64,000 nt of DNA from JBICHN01 sp043101845 (GTDB taxonomy: Bacteria; Planctomycetota; Phycisphaerae; Phycisphaerales; UBA5793): positions 186,001-250,000 of the forward strand of contig JBICHN010000004.1 of assembly GCA_043101845.1 (NCBI GenBank). Reading direction: 5' to 3'. Below, one piece after another: positions 17,548 to 26,507 of this stretch. The translations under genes and the position numbers were made by a program. Under the pieces are notes generated by a model, which was given only the letters and a program-made list of their open reading frames with translations, did not search any database and had not been told where the DNA came from. Each line of letters opens with the position of its first letter. Within the stretch, counting starts at the first letter, position 1.

Positions 17548-19821
17548 TCAGTTGATCTGCTCGAGTTCGACATCGGACGCGAGGCCGCGCACGGTGGACT
17601 GCAGCCAGACGACCGTGTTCCGCGCGTTTGACGGCGGGCGCACGCTCAGCCGCGCGAGTCCATCGTTCGACGCGACCGCGGAGCCGAGCAGGCGCGGGTC
17701 GTCGAGGTCGAGCGTGACATCGAGTTCGGGAATGTAGGTCGACCCCTCGCCGGTGCGGCTGTACGCAAAGTAGACGCGTTCGTCCGGCGGAGCGTCGATC
17801 GTCCATATGGTTGACCGCCGTCCGGCGACGAGCGGTTCAACGAGGAGGTCGAGTTCGGGGAGACGAAGCCAGCGTTCAGCGGGGATGATCTGCCGCGCGA
17901 GTCCGCCGCCTTCGATCCGCGCGATGAGCCCGGCCGTGCCGACCGACTCGAAGAACTCGATGCGCACGAAGTGCAGACCGGCCCGAAGCGCTGCGAGTCC
18001 GGAGACCTCGCGCATGCCGTGGAGCCCGTCGTTGTCGACGACGCGGCGACCGTCGATGACCAGCGCCGAGCCGTCGTCCGACTCGAGCGAAAGCGTGTAG
18101 ATGTCGTCCGCCGGGACCTCGAGGTATCCCTCGAAGACGGCGCCGACATAGTCGACTTCGCCGCTTGTCGCGAACTCGCCGTTCGAGGACGGCCAGTTCA
18201 CGGCGCCGACGACATGGCGGTCGTAGGGCGTCAGCGTGTCAAAGTCCGGCAGCACGCTCACGATCGGCCCGAGGTGGTAGTACGAGGCATGAAGTCCCGC
18301 GACGGCATAGGTCGGTTCATCGGGCGCGCGATACTGGAGCACCTCGACGGTGACCGTCTCGGTGTCAATGAGCCCGCCGGTGTCTTCGATCGTGTAGGTG
18401 AACGAATCGGTTCCTTCGAAACCCGGGGCCGCGACATACTCGAGTTCGTCGCGTCCGTTCGGACCCGTGCCCGGCGAAAGTGCGATCGTCCCGCCGTTGA
18501 CGCTCGTCGCGTCCCAGGTCTGAATGTCGAGCGGTTCGCAATTCGCGTCGTGCGCTTCATCGAGCACATCGAAGCGGAGCGGCTCGCTCGCGAGCGTGGT
18601 CCCCGACTTCGGGAACACGCGGGGCGCGATCGGCGAGGGATACGGCCCTGGATCGTCGAGGCAGCCGATCGCGTTCCGGTAGTCCATCATGATGCGGATC
18701 GCGTTCGGACTGAAGCGATCTTCGCAGTTGCCGCACATGACATCGCACATCGCGTCGTGGCAGTGTCCGGATCCCCAGTTGTGGCCGAGCTCGTGTCGGG
18801 CGATGTGGAGATGCGTCGTGAAGTCGAAGTTGAACTGTGACAGCCCGTACGCCCAGGGCGTGTTGCATACGACGCCGACATAGGCGAGGCCGATGATTCC
18901 CCCGTCCATCTCGCGCCCGGTGATGAAGTGCGCCATGTCGCGGGGAATGTGCGACTGATTCGTGTTCCACTCGGCGCGGAACGCGTTGAGCAGTCCGCCC
19001 GGGTCGTTCGTCGTATACGGATCGGGCTCTCCCGTGCGGACGATGATCTCCGTGATCTCGTGCTGAACCATGAGGTCGCGCGCGAAGAGAACCTCCATTG
19101 CGTTCATCACGGCTTCGACATCCGCCACGACAGCGTTCACCGACGAGCCGACGCGCTGGTAGTACTCGAAATCAACATCGAAGGCGATCTCGGCGAGGCG
19201 CATGCAGCTTCCATCGTCGAGACCCGCGCCGGGTGGAACGGTGGCGGAAGGAATGTCGAAGTGGTCGTGATCGACGCCACACGCCGCCGGGGACATCGTC
19301 GAATCGGAGCGGTAGTACGCGACATGGCGATCGTCCGGGCCGCCGTAGCGCGCCGCGGGCTCGATCGTCCAGACGGCGCCGGGCGTGGCGGGATCGACGA
19401 TGATCGCGGTGAGACCTCGTTCGGTGACACTCGCCGCGACGGCGCGCGACGGGTCGCCTTCGACCCAGCCTCGATAAGTCGTACCTTCGGGCGTCGGCGC
19501 ATTACGCGGGGCGCCGGTCGCGTCGATCTGCGTCACCCGGAACTCGGGCGATCGAACGGTTGAAGGCGTGAGACGAAGAGTGAGCGGCTCGCCTTCGATC
19601 GGCGTCGAAATGAAGAGTTCGCCGTGGCGCGCGACCGGTGATCCGACCTCGATGAGCTCAAGCGAGTCGACCGGCGCGAGGCGCTCACTCAGCGCGGTGA
19701 GGCTCTCAGCGCTTCGCTCGCCGGCGCTCACTCCACCGGCGATGATGGCCGTGATGAACAGCGTCAGTCCGCTGACCAGGCGGCGCCGGCGGCCGGCGCC
19801 CTTCGGGCGTCCTAATCCCAT
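17548..19821 (-). CDS. Secreted metzincin (reprolysin-like M12) protease with PA14 and recurrent C-terminal domain
   Basis: A signal peptide (RRRRLVSGLTLFITAIIAGGVSAG) and a propeptide-like region precede a metalloprotease domain with the metzincin zinc site HELGHNWGSGH (residues 343-353) and several Cys downstream (CHDAMCDVMCGNC). Next come a cadherin-like beta domain (FEGTDSFTYTIEDTGG), a PA14-type carbohydrate-binding domain (HASYYHLG ... LSLESDDGSALVIDG) and the ~101-residue C-terminal domain shared with the M14 protein (YSRTGEGSTYIPELDVTLDL). It should degrade extracellular protein or glycoprotein while held to a surface or glycan. ATG at 19821 has GGAGCGGGA upstream; the longer reading to 19938 lacks a signal peptide at its start. 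Confidence 0.9.
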   Translation of the reverse strand: MGLGRPKGAGRRRRLVSGLTLFITAIIAGGVSAGERSAESLTALSERLAPVDSLELIEVGSPVARHGELFISTPIEGEPLTLRLTPSTVRSPEFRVTQIDATGAPRNAPTPEGTTYRGWVEGDPSRAVAASVTERGLTAIIVDPATPGAVWTIEPAARYGGPDDRHVAYYRSDSTMSPAACGVDHDHFDIPSATVPPGAGLDDGSCMRLAEIAFDVDFEYYQRVGSSVNAVVADVEAVMNAMEVLFARDLMVQHEITEIIVRTGEPDPYTTNDPGGLLNAFRAEWNTNQSHIPRDMAHFITGREMDGGIIGLAYVGVVCNTPWAYGLSQFNFDFTTHLHIARHELGHNWGSGHCHDAMCDVMCGNCEDRFSPNAIRIMMDYRNAIGCLDDPGPYPSPIAPRVFPKSGTTLASEPLRFDVLDEAHDANCEPLDIQTWDATSVNGGTIALSPGTGPNGRDELEYVAAPGFEGTDSFTYTIEDTGGLIDTETVTVEVLQYRAPDEPTYAVAGLHASYYHLGPIVSVLPDFDTLTPYDRHVVGAVNWPSSNGEFATSGEVDYVGAVFEGYLEVPADDIYTLSLESDDGSALVIDGRRVVDNDGLHGMREVSGLAALRAGLHFVRIEFFESVGTAGLIARIEGGGLARQIIPAERWLRLPELDLLVEPLVAGRRSTIWTIDAPPDERVYFAYSRTGEGSTYIPELDVTLDLDDPRLLGSAVASNDGLARLSVRPPSNARNTVVWLQSTVRGLASDVELEQIN

Positions 19822-20101
19822 TCGTCCCGCTCCAATCCATCGTGAATGCTGGCTTCGCGGTATCCCCCTGAGCCGCGGCCCTCCATGCTGCCCGTCGAAG
19901 CTCGCCCGGTCAAGGAAAATCCGGCCTCCGGGAGCCACCCGACCCGCTCGGGTCCGATCAGAGCGCCTCGAAACGCGAATTCGAGCATTGCGGCGGCACG
20001 GCGAATCATTACTCTGGAAGAATCAAATTGGCTTCCACTCGCGCCCTTCTCGCGCGAGTTCCCGATCTCGACCTGTGGTTTGTCTGAAGAAGGGGAAAGT
20101 C

Positions 20102-20959
20102 ATGCTCAAGCGTCTTTGTCTCGCCGGGGTGGTATTCCTGAGCGCCGGAATGGCGCACGCCCAGTCCCATGACCCGGTTACGAATGAAGGCGCCCGCGCG
20201 CCGCAACCGTTCACCTGGGAAGTCACGCCGGACGGGGTGACCGAGTACACCTCGCGCGGCGCCTGGGAGAACGCGGTCAGCTCGTTCGACACGATTCGTT
20301 TTACCGAGCACCCCACCGGCACGGTGCTCGGAGCGCAGTACATCGGCCTGCTCTTTGTCGACGGCAACGACACCATCGCGGCGAACGGCGCCTTCGTCCT
20401 CGATGGGATCGGATGCAACGGGAACGGGCGGATCAATATTGAGTTCGACGCTCCGCAATTCGCGATTGGGGTCGACTTCCCCGGCGCGGTGACGATCGAA
20501 CTCTACTCGAACGGGTCCCTTCTCTATGTAAGCAGCGACTTCGCCGGCTCGGGCACGGGATTCTTCGCCGGTCTCGTGTCGAACAACGACTTCGACGAGG
20601 TCGTCATTCGCGACTGGGTCGATGACTTCGTCTTTATCGACGATCTGAGCTACGCGGGCGGCCTGACACTCACCATCGAAGGACGCTGCCCGGGATTCAA
20701 CACCGCATGCGTCACCGGCGCGACGCCGAGGAACACGGTGTACTTCGCGTACGGATTCTCGGCCGGCGCGACCGCCGTCCCGGGATGCCCCGGCTTGTCG
20801 GTTGACATCAACAACGCGAAGGTGGGCGGGTCCGCCGTCGCGAACGCGAGCGGCCAGGCGTGCATTACCGGAGACATCCCACCCGTCGCGTGCGGCCGGG
20901 TCATTGTGCAGGCGGTCGAGCTCGCGACCTGCACGAAGTCGAATGTGGTCGGCCTCTAG
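20102..20959 (+). CDS. Small secreted beta-rich protein with recurrent C-terminal domain
   Basis: The 285-residue product has a clear signal peptide (MLKRLCLAGVVFLSAGMAHA-Q). A beta-sandwich domain of about 165 residues follows, and then a Cys-containing copy of the C-terminal domain also found in the M14, DUF1028 and metzincin proteins (VYFAYGFSAGATAVPG ... GGSAVANASGQ ... QAVELATCTKSNV). The middle part (YTSRGAWENAVSSFDTIRFTE, FVDGN, FAIGVDFPG) resembles beta-sandwich domains of planctomycete surface proteins of unknown function. ATG at 20102 has GGGGAAAG upstream. It diverges from the metzincin gene; the 280-bp gap between them holds no other gene. Confidence 0.8.
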   Translation: MLKRLCLAGVVFLSAGMAHAQSHDPVTNEGARAPQPFTWEVTPDGVTEYTSRGAWENAVSSFDTIRFTEHPTGTVLGAQYIGLLFVDGNDTIAANGAFVLDGIGCNGNGRINIEFDAPQFAIGVDFPGAVTIELYSNGSLLYVSSDFAGSGTGFFAGLVSNNDFDEVVIRDWVDDFVFIDDLSYAGGLTLTIEGRCPGFNTACVTGATPRNTVYFAYGFSAGATAVPGCPGLSVDINNAKVGGSAVANASGQACITGDIPPVACGRVIVQAVELATCTKSNVVGL

Positions 20960-20988
20960 GCTTGGTTGAACTTGTGTAATCGTGGTGC

Positions 20989-21030
20989 CGAGCGGGCGTC
21001 CGGAACGGGCGCCCGCTCGTTCGCCTTTCG
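20989..21030 (+). terminator. Intrinsic terminator after the small secreted protein gene
   Basis: A perfect 10-bp stem CGAGCGGGCG / CGCCCGCTCG (20989-20998 with 21010-21019) with an 11-nt loop is followed by TTCGCCTTTCG, 30 nt after the stop codon. Confidence 0.7.
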
Positions 21031-21038
21031 TCGCGGAG

Positions 21039-21851
21039 TCAGGTCACGCTGATGTCGCGCCGGGCGAAGATCGCGAGGCCCGCGAGCCAGGCGATGAGCG
21101 CGATACCGCCGAGGGTGATGAGATGCGCCAGCGGCCAGGTATGGTCGCGCACGATCGCCGCCGGCCGGTAATAGGTGAGCAGGCTGAGGAACGCGATCGG
21201 TTCCGCGGCTTCCCAGAACTGCGCGATGAAGTTGATGATGAAGGAGAAGAGCACGATCGCGAAGGCGATCCCCACTGCAACGCCGCGGCGCTCACACAGC
21301 GAAGAGACAAAGAATGCGAGCCCGGCGACCGCTGCGCCAATCGCGAAGAAGTTCACAATGATGCGCGCGAGGTCACCGATGGAGGGCGTGAAGTCGGCCG
21401 CGACGATGGCGCCGCAGATCACATGGGTGAGCGCGCCCGTCACAAGCGTCAGCGCCATCACGGCGAGCACGACGATCGTCTCCGCGAGGTAGGCCTGACT
21501 TCGTTTCACCGGCAGTCCGAGCAGGAGGTCGATCGTGCCGCGGTCGATCTCGCCCGCGGGCAGACGCGTGCCGTGCATGATCGCGATCGCCCAGAGCAGC
21601 GCGAGCGGCGCGGGGTGGACCCAGAGAAACGCCTGCGTGATCTCCCCGGTGAGTTCCTCGTCCATGTTCACGCCGAGCAGTCCCGCGACGAACTGTCGAA
21701 TGAACGGCATCTGCTCCCAGATCGACTCCATCCCGTCGAGGATCTGCGGGATGACCAGCGTGAGCGCGCCGAGCACGGCCGACATGCCGACGACGAAGAG
21801 GATCGCCGCGGTCCGCGTTTCGCGCGCCACTCGGAGCGTGAGTCCGATCAC
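21039..21851 (-). CDS. ABC-2 type transporter permease
   Basis: The 270-residue product has about six membrane helices, with the ABC-2 layout of one helix, a large external loop and five further helices (PLALLWAIAIMHGTRLPAGEIDRGTIDLLLGLPVKRSQ, then IVVLAVMALTLVTGAL). The EIDRGTIDLLLGLPV stretch is the cytoplasmic coupling region common to this class. GTG at 21851 overlaps the stop of the ATPase gene by four bases (GTGA), so the pair is coupled. The substrate is unknown. The DNA 5' of this start that reads open to 21995 belongs to the ATPase gene. Confidence 0.88.
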   Translation of the reverse strand: MIGLTLRVARETRTAAILFVVGMSAVLGALTLVIPQILDGMESIWEQMPFIRQFVAGLLGVNMDEELTGEITQAFLWVHPAPLALLWAIAIMHGTRLPAGEIDRGTIDLLLGLPVKRSQAYLAETIVVLAVMALTLVTGALTHVICGAIVAADFTPSIGDLARIIVNFFAIGAAVAGLAFFVSSLCERRGVAVGIAFAIVLFSFIINFIAQFWEAAEPIAFLSLLTYYRPAAIVRDHTWPLAHLITLGGIALIAWLAGLAIFARRDISVT

Positions 21852-22804
21852 GACGGCGCCACCCTTCCGCCCTCCTCGTAGAACCGCCGAAAGACGGTTT
21901 GCAGATCCGGCTGACCGATCGAGAGATCGATCACCGGGCGTCCGGCGGCCCATTCGATGAGGTCGCGGGCATGGCCGTCGAGTTCGAAGGTCCACTCGCG
22001 GCCGTGCCTCGAAGCGCCGTGAAAGGAGTCGGGCGGCGGGTGACGCTTCGCGTCATCCTCGTTCGCGAACTCGAGGCGCACGAGTCGCCGCGCCCGGGCG
22101 CGAAGCGAGTCCATCGCTTCGTCCACGATGATGCGCCCACCGCGCACGATCGCCACGCGCGAACACACCTGCTCGACCTCGCTCAGCGAATGGCTCGAGA
22201 GAAACACCGTGCGCCCGCGCTCCGCCCGCTCGGCGAGAAGATCGAGCGTGGCGATCTGCACGAGCGGGTCGAGCGCGCTCGTCGGTTCATCGAGAACGAG
22301 CAGATCGGGATCGGGCGCGAGCGTCATGATGAGCCCGAGCTTCTGCCGATTGCCCCGCGACATGCGGCGGGCGGGAAGATCCGGCTCGAGTCCGAGGCGT
22401 TCGGCGAGCGTTCGACCCGGGTCGCGCAGATCCATGCCGCGCACGCGGCCGACGAACTCGAGCGCCCGTTCGAGGGTCAGCCAGGGATAGAGACGCAGGT
22501 CGCCCGGCAGATAGCCGACGCGGGCCTTGATGCGGTGACTCTCACTCCAGCAGTCGAGGCCGAAGACCGAGGCCTCGCCGGCGCTCGGGCGCAGGAAACC
22601 GAGGAGTGTGCGAATGGTCGTCGTCTTACCGGCGCCGTTCGGGCCGATGAATCCGTATACGACACCCCGCGGCGCCTCGAGGTCGACCTCAACGATGCCC
22701 CGCCGCCGATGCTTCCCCCCGTACCACCGCGACAGGCCGCGCGTCCGGATGACGGGCGTCGCGTGCGCAGTCTCCGGAGTCGGAGCGTTCGATGTCGGCG
22801 CCAC
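21848..22804 (-). CDS. ABC transporter ATP-binding protein
   Basis: An exporter-type ATPase with Walker A GPNGAGKT (54-61), a signature motif that reads SRGNRQKLG (149-157) in place of the common SGGxxQR, Walker B LLVLDEP (168-174), the D-loop and switch His in FLSSHSLSE. A C-terminal domain of about 90 residues follows, as in drug- or polymer-exporting ABC-2 systems. Translation probably begins at GTG 22804, three bases after the stop of the upstream oxidoreductase. It shares four bases with the permease gene. Confidence 0.9.
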   Translation of the reverse strand: MAPTSNAPTPETAHATPVIRTRGLSRWYGGKHRRRGIVEVDLEAPRGVVYGFIGPNGAGKTTTIRTLLGFLRPSAGEASVFGLDCWSESHRIKARVGYLPGDLRLYPWLTLERALEFVGRVRGMDLRDPGRTLAERLGLEPDLPARRMSRGNRQKLGLIMTLAPDPDLLVLDEPTSALDPLVQIATLDLLAERAERGRTVFLSSHSLSEVEQVCSRVAIVRGGRIIVDEAMDSLRARARRLVRLEFANEDDAKRHPPPDSFHGASRHGREWTFELDGHARDLIEWAAGRPVIDLSIGQPDLQTVFRRFYEEGGRVAPS

Positions 22805-22807
22805 GGA

Positions 22808-24133
22808 TCACACTTCCCAGCCCGCGCGCATCGGCGGTCGAATAAGTTCCTCTACGGCTGACTCCGACGACGGTCCGCCGGCTCTCGCCGGATCGAGATC
22901 GATCGACACCCCGGCGCGGAACGCGACATTGCCGAGAAGCACCGCCTCCGTCAGCGGGCCTGAGTATCCAAAGTGACAAGTCGTGGGCGTGCCGGCTTTG
23001 CACGCCTCGATCCACTCGGCGTGATGACCGATCGAGCGCGGAATCGTCGGCTCCGGCCGCTCGAAATCGTCGCTCACCTTTCCGTCGCGCAGCACAAAGT
23101 GGCGGCCGTAGTCGGAGATGATCATGCCGGTGTCACCGACGAAGAGGTGGCCGTCGCCCCATTCGAGTTTCGTCTCGTCGGCATTGCGCAGTTCATCGAA
23201 GAGCGCCGGTCGCTTCCCACCGTCGTACCAGGTCGTGGTCACCGGCGGACGGCCGTCCTTCTCCGGATGGTCACAGCGCACGATGAGCCATGCCGGCGTG
23301 CCGACGGAATGCGGCTCGGGCCCTTCGACTTCGACGCGCGTCGGTCGGCCGAGGTCGAGCGCCCAGTGCACGAGGTCCATGTAGTGGCACGCCATGTCGC
23401 CGAGCGTGCCCGTGCCGTATTCCCAGAAGCTCCGCCAGTTCGCGGGGTGCAGTCCCTCGGAGTAGGGTCGCTCGCGCGCGGGGCCGAGCCAGAGGTCCCA
23501 GTCGAGGTGGGCGGGCGGATCGACGGCGGGGCCGAAGCGTCCGCCGGACCAACTCTTTCCGCACCAGACATACGCCTCGCGCACGGGTCCGATCGTCCCC
23601 GCCTGGATGAGTTCGACGACGCGTCGATAGTTGTCGCCCGCGTGAATCTGCGTCCCCATCTGCGTCGCGAGACCGGTCTCCTTCGCGAGCTTCGTGAGCA
23701 CGCGCGTCTCGTGGACCGAGTGCGCGAGTGGTTTCTCGCAGTAGCAATGGCGACCCGTGCGCAACGCCATCGCCGCGGCAGGGCCGTGAATGTGATCGGG
23801 CGTTGCGACGAGCACCGCGTCGATGTCCTTCTGTCGCTCGAGCATGACGCGGAAGTCGCGGTAGGTCTTCGCGCCCGGGAACGCCTCGGCCGCGCGGGCG
23901 AGTCCGTTCGCGTCGACATCGCAGAGCGCGACGATGTTCTCACCCTTGATCTGCTGGATGTTCCACCACGCCTGGTTCATGGTCCCGACGACGGCGATGT
24001 TGAGTCTCTCACCGGCGCCGGCGCGAAGGATGTTTGGAAAGCCGAAGACCCCGACGGCGGCCGCGCCCGCGGTCGTCTTGAGAAAGGCGCGGCGAGTCGG
24101 ACGAGTGATCCTGGAACGGTCAGTAGGTCGCAT
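22808..24133 (-). CDS. Gfo/Idh/MocA family oxidoreductase with twin-arginine signal
   Basis: The N-terminus has a Tat-type signal (TRRAFLKTTAGAAAVGVFGFP), so it is likely exported folded with its nicotinamide cofactor, as usual for planctomycete members. The Rossmann part starts LNIAVVGTMNQA, and the family motif CEKPLAHS is present. The C-terminal half contains the beta-sheet domain (YGTGTLGDMACHYMDLVHWALDL). Enzymes of this class oxidise or reduce sugars and inositols. The divergent neighbour is a tandem DUF1080 protein, so a 3-keto-sugar route is plausible. ATG at 24133 has AAAGGA upstream. Confidence 0.9.
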   Translation of the reverse strand: MRPTDRSRITRPTRRAFLKTTAGAAAVGVFGFPNILRAGAGERLNIAVVGTMNQAWWNIQQIKGENIVALCDVDANGLARAAEAFPGAKTYRDFRVMLERQKDIDAVLVATPDHIHGPAAAMALRTGRHCYCEKPLAHSVHETRVLTKLAKETGLATQMGTQIHAGDNYRRVVELIQAGTIGPVREAYVWCGKSWSGGRFGPAVDPPAHLDWDLWLGPARERPYSEGLHPANWRSFWEYGTGTLGDMACHYMDLVHWALDLGRPTRVEVEGPEPHSVGTPAWLIVRCDHPEKDGRPPVTTTWYDGGKRPALFDELRNADETKLEWGDGHLFVGDTGMIISDYGRHFVLRDGKVSDDFERPEPTIPRSIGHHAEWIEACKAGTPTTCHFGYSGPLTEAVLLGNVAFRAGVSIDLDPARAGGPSSESAVEELIRPPMRAGWEV

Positions 24134-24228
24134 CGGCGGTCCTTTCGTTTCCGAAGCGGCATCGTACCAGAATGACCGCGAACCGCTATGCTGGGACGCC
24201 GGGTCACGCATGATTGAGGAGGAATCGG

Positions 24229-25584
24229 ATGCGACCTGTTCTCGCCATGACGCTCGTCGCAGCGCTCGTCGGATTCGCCACGAACGCCGCGGCTCAAATG
24301 GATTCGCCGCCCGACGGGTTCACCGCGCTCTTCAACGGTGAAGACCTCGCCGGATGGAAGGGGCTCGTGGGAAATCCCGAGACGCGCGCCGCCATGGCGC
24401 CGGAGGAACTTGCGAACGCGCAGGCCGACGCGAACGCGGCGATCGCCGAACATTGGCGCGTCGAAGAGGGCGTGCTCATCAATGACGGGCACGGGCCGCA
24501 TCTCTGCACGGAAAAGCAGTACGGCGACTTCGAATTGCTCATCGACTGGAAGATCTCACCCGGCGCCGACAGCGGCATCTACCTGCGCGGCGCCCCGCAG
24601 GTGCAGATCTGGGATCCGGTGAACGGTATCGACCAGGCGAGAGTCGGCTCGGGCGGACTCTACAACAACCAGAACCATCCGAGCCGGCCGCTCGTCGTCG
24701 CAGACAACCCGGCGGGCGAGTGGAACACCTTCCGAATTCGCATGATCGGCGAGATCGTGCGCGTCGAACTCAACGACGCACTCGTCGTCGACGAGGTTGT
24801 CATGGAGAACTACTGGGACCGCTCGCGACCGATCTATCCGCGCGAGCAGATCGAACTCCAGACGCACGGCGGCGAGATCGCGTTCCGCAATATCTTCATT
24901 CGCGAGATTTCCGTCGATGAGGCGAACGAATGGCTCACCGCGCGGAGCGGTCCGCCCCGCGACTTCAAGCCTCTGTTCAACGGGCGCGATCTTGACGGCT
25001 GGACGGGATCGGTCGACGGGTATCTCGTCGAGAACGGCGCGCTCATCTGCGACCCCGAGCGCGGCGGGACGCTGCTCACCGAAGAAGAATTCGGCGACTT
25101 CGTCCTGGCCTTCCAGTTCAAGCTGCCGCCGGGCGGGAACAACGGTCTCGCCGTCCGCGCGCCGCTTCAGGGCAATCCCGCGTACGACGGTATGGAGCTG
25201 CAGATTCTCGACAATACGAGCCCGAAGTACGCCATGTTGCAGCCGTACCAGTACCACGGTTCGATCTACGGAGTCGCGGCGGCGCATCGCGGCTACCTGC
25301 GCCCCGTCGGCGAGTGGAACTTCCAGGAAGTGACGCTCGACGGTTCAAAGGTCATCGTGCGTCTCAACGGCACGACGATCACCGAGGTCGACCTCGACGA
25401 GATCGAGACGCCGATGGATGGGAACGAACATCCCGGCCTCGAGCGAACGAGCGGGCATATCGGATTCATGGGGCACGGTGACCGCGTCGAGTTTCGCGAC
25501 ATTCGTATCCGACCGCTTCGTGGCTCGCGCGGCGCGCCGGACGCCGGTGAGGACGCAAAGGAACCGGAGCCGTCGATCCGCTAG
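24229..25584 (+). CDS. Secreted tandem DUF1080 (3-keto-disaccharide hydrolase-like) protein
   Basis: After a signal peptide (VLAMTLVAALVGFATNAAA-Q) there are two DUF1080 beta-jelly-roll domains. The first spans about residues 30-235 (FTALFNGEDLAGWKG ... SGIYLRG) and the second about 245-440 (FKPLFNGRDLDGWTG ... MELQILDN ... HIGFMGHGDRVEFRDI). PF06439 proteins include hydrolases that cleave 3-keto glycosides. An adjacent Gfo/Idh enzyme could make or consume such keto sugars. ATG at 24229 has a near-perfect GAGGAGG. The stop region overlaps the convergent DUF58 gene by 4 bp. Confidence 0.88.
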   Translation: MRPVLAMTLVAALVGFATNAAAQMDSPPDGFTALFNGEDLAGWKGLVGNPETRAAMAPEELANAQADANAAIAEHWRVEEGVLINDGHGPHLCTEKQYGDFELLIDWKISPGADSGIYLRGAPQVQIWDPVNGIDQARVGSGGLYNNQNHPSRPLVVADNPAGEWNTFRIRMIGEIVRVELNDALVVDEVVMENYWDRSRPIYPREQIELQTHGGEIAFRNIFIREISVDEANEWLTARSGPPRDFKPLFNGRDLDGWTGSVDGYLVENGALICDPERGGTLLTEEEFGDFVLAFQFKLPPGGNNGLAVRAPLQGNPAYDGMELQILDNTSPKYAMLQPYQYHGSIYGVAAAHRGYLRPVGEWNFQEVTLDGSKVIVRLNGTTITEVDLDEIETPMDGNEHPGLERTSGHIGFMGHGDRVEFRDIRIRPLRGSRGAPDAGEDAKEPEPSIR

Positions 25585-26507
25585 CCGAAGCTCGTCGCCG
25601 ACCGGCGGCGGAGCAGGTCGCGCAACGCTTCGATCGGCGGCGTCTCGGTGAGCACGACGCGATGCTCCGCGCCGAGCGACACGAGCCCGGAACGCAAGCG
25701 CTCGATGTGCCTGACCACACGGTCGCGATACGCGTCGCGGGCGCGATTCGCGTCGACGCGTCGTCGTTCTCCGCTCTCGCGGTCGATGAGTTCCGCTTTA
25801 CCGACGCCGGTCAGGTCGAGCTCGGCGCGGGTGATGATCTGCATCGCCATGACATCGTTGCCCGCGTGTCGCAGCCGCGCCGTCGCGTCGAGCACGCTCG
25901 CCGTGTCGTCGAGGAAATCGCTCAGCACGATGACGAGACGACGCTGGCGAACCTGTTCGGCGGCGAGGGTGAGCGCTTCGCCGAGATCGGAGCGGCCTTC
26001 GGCGCCGACGCTCTCGAGCGCATGAACGATCCGCCGCAGATGCGGCCAGGATCCGCCGATCGGCTCGGCCGCGACGATCGTGTCGCGTGCAATTGTGAGC
26101 GCGACGCGGTCGCTCTGGCGCACGGCGAGAAAGGCGAGCGACGCCGCGATCCGCCGGGCGTAGTCGTACTTTGTGATGGCTTTGGAATCGGATTCGGCGC
26201 TCGCGAAGTCCATCGACGCCGACGCGTCGAGCACAAGATGCACGGTCAGGTCGGAGAAGTGACGATGCCGTCGCACATAGAGGCGATCCGATTTCGCATA
26301 GTGCTTCCAGTCGATGCGCGACACCTCGTCGCCCGGCGTATACGGGCGGTAATCGAAGAATTCGGTCGACGCGCCGAGATCGACCGCCGCGTGCCGCCCG
26401 TGGTACAACCCCTCGACGATCGTCTGCGCGACGAGGTAGAGGTCGCCGAGTCGATCGAGATCGATCGGCGTGTGTGCGGGCGACGGGTTCGCATCTTCGG
26501 CCGTCAG
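25581..26507 (-). CDS. DUF58 domain protein, probably starting at CTG
   Basis: The DUF58 family is seen as EGLYHGRHAAVDLG, EFFDYRPYTPGDEVSRIDWK and a von Willebrand-like half with DASASMDF (a DxSxS metal site), SDLGEAL and VIVLSDFLDD. Members are usually encoded with MoxR ATPases; none is present here. The usual family start, an IVEGL helix, lies upstream of the first TTG (26408). The frame stays open to an in-frame TAA near the end of the previous gene and holds no ATG, GTG or TTG there. CTG at 26507 lies six bases after GGAGGA and overlaps the stop of the previous gene (CTGA), so I take it as the start, giving 308 residues. Confidence 0.8.
   Translation of the reverse strand: MTAEDANPSPAHTPIDLDRLGDLYLVAQTIVEGLYHGRHAAVDLGASTEFFDYRPYTPGDEVSRIDWKHYAKSDRLYVRRHRHFSDLTVHLVLDASASMDFASAESDSKAITKYDYARRIAASLAFLAVRQSDRVALTIARDTIVAAEPIGGSWPHLRRIVHALESVGAEGRSDLGEALTLAAEQVRQRRLVIVLSDFLDDTASVLDATARLRHAGNDVMAMQIITRAELDLTGVGKAELIDRESGERRRVDANRARDAYRDRVVRHIERLRSGLVSLGAEHRVVLTETPPIEALRDLLRRRSATSFG

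Noticed and set aside
15805..17631. Open frame of 608 codons on the plus strand
   Set aside because: Antisense to rarA, which is full length with all motifs; the shadow has no recognisable content.
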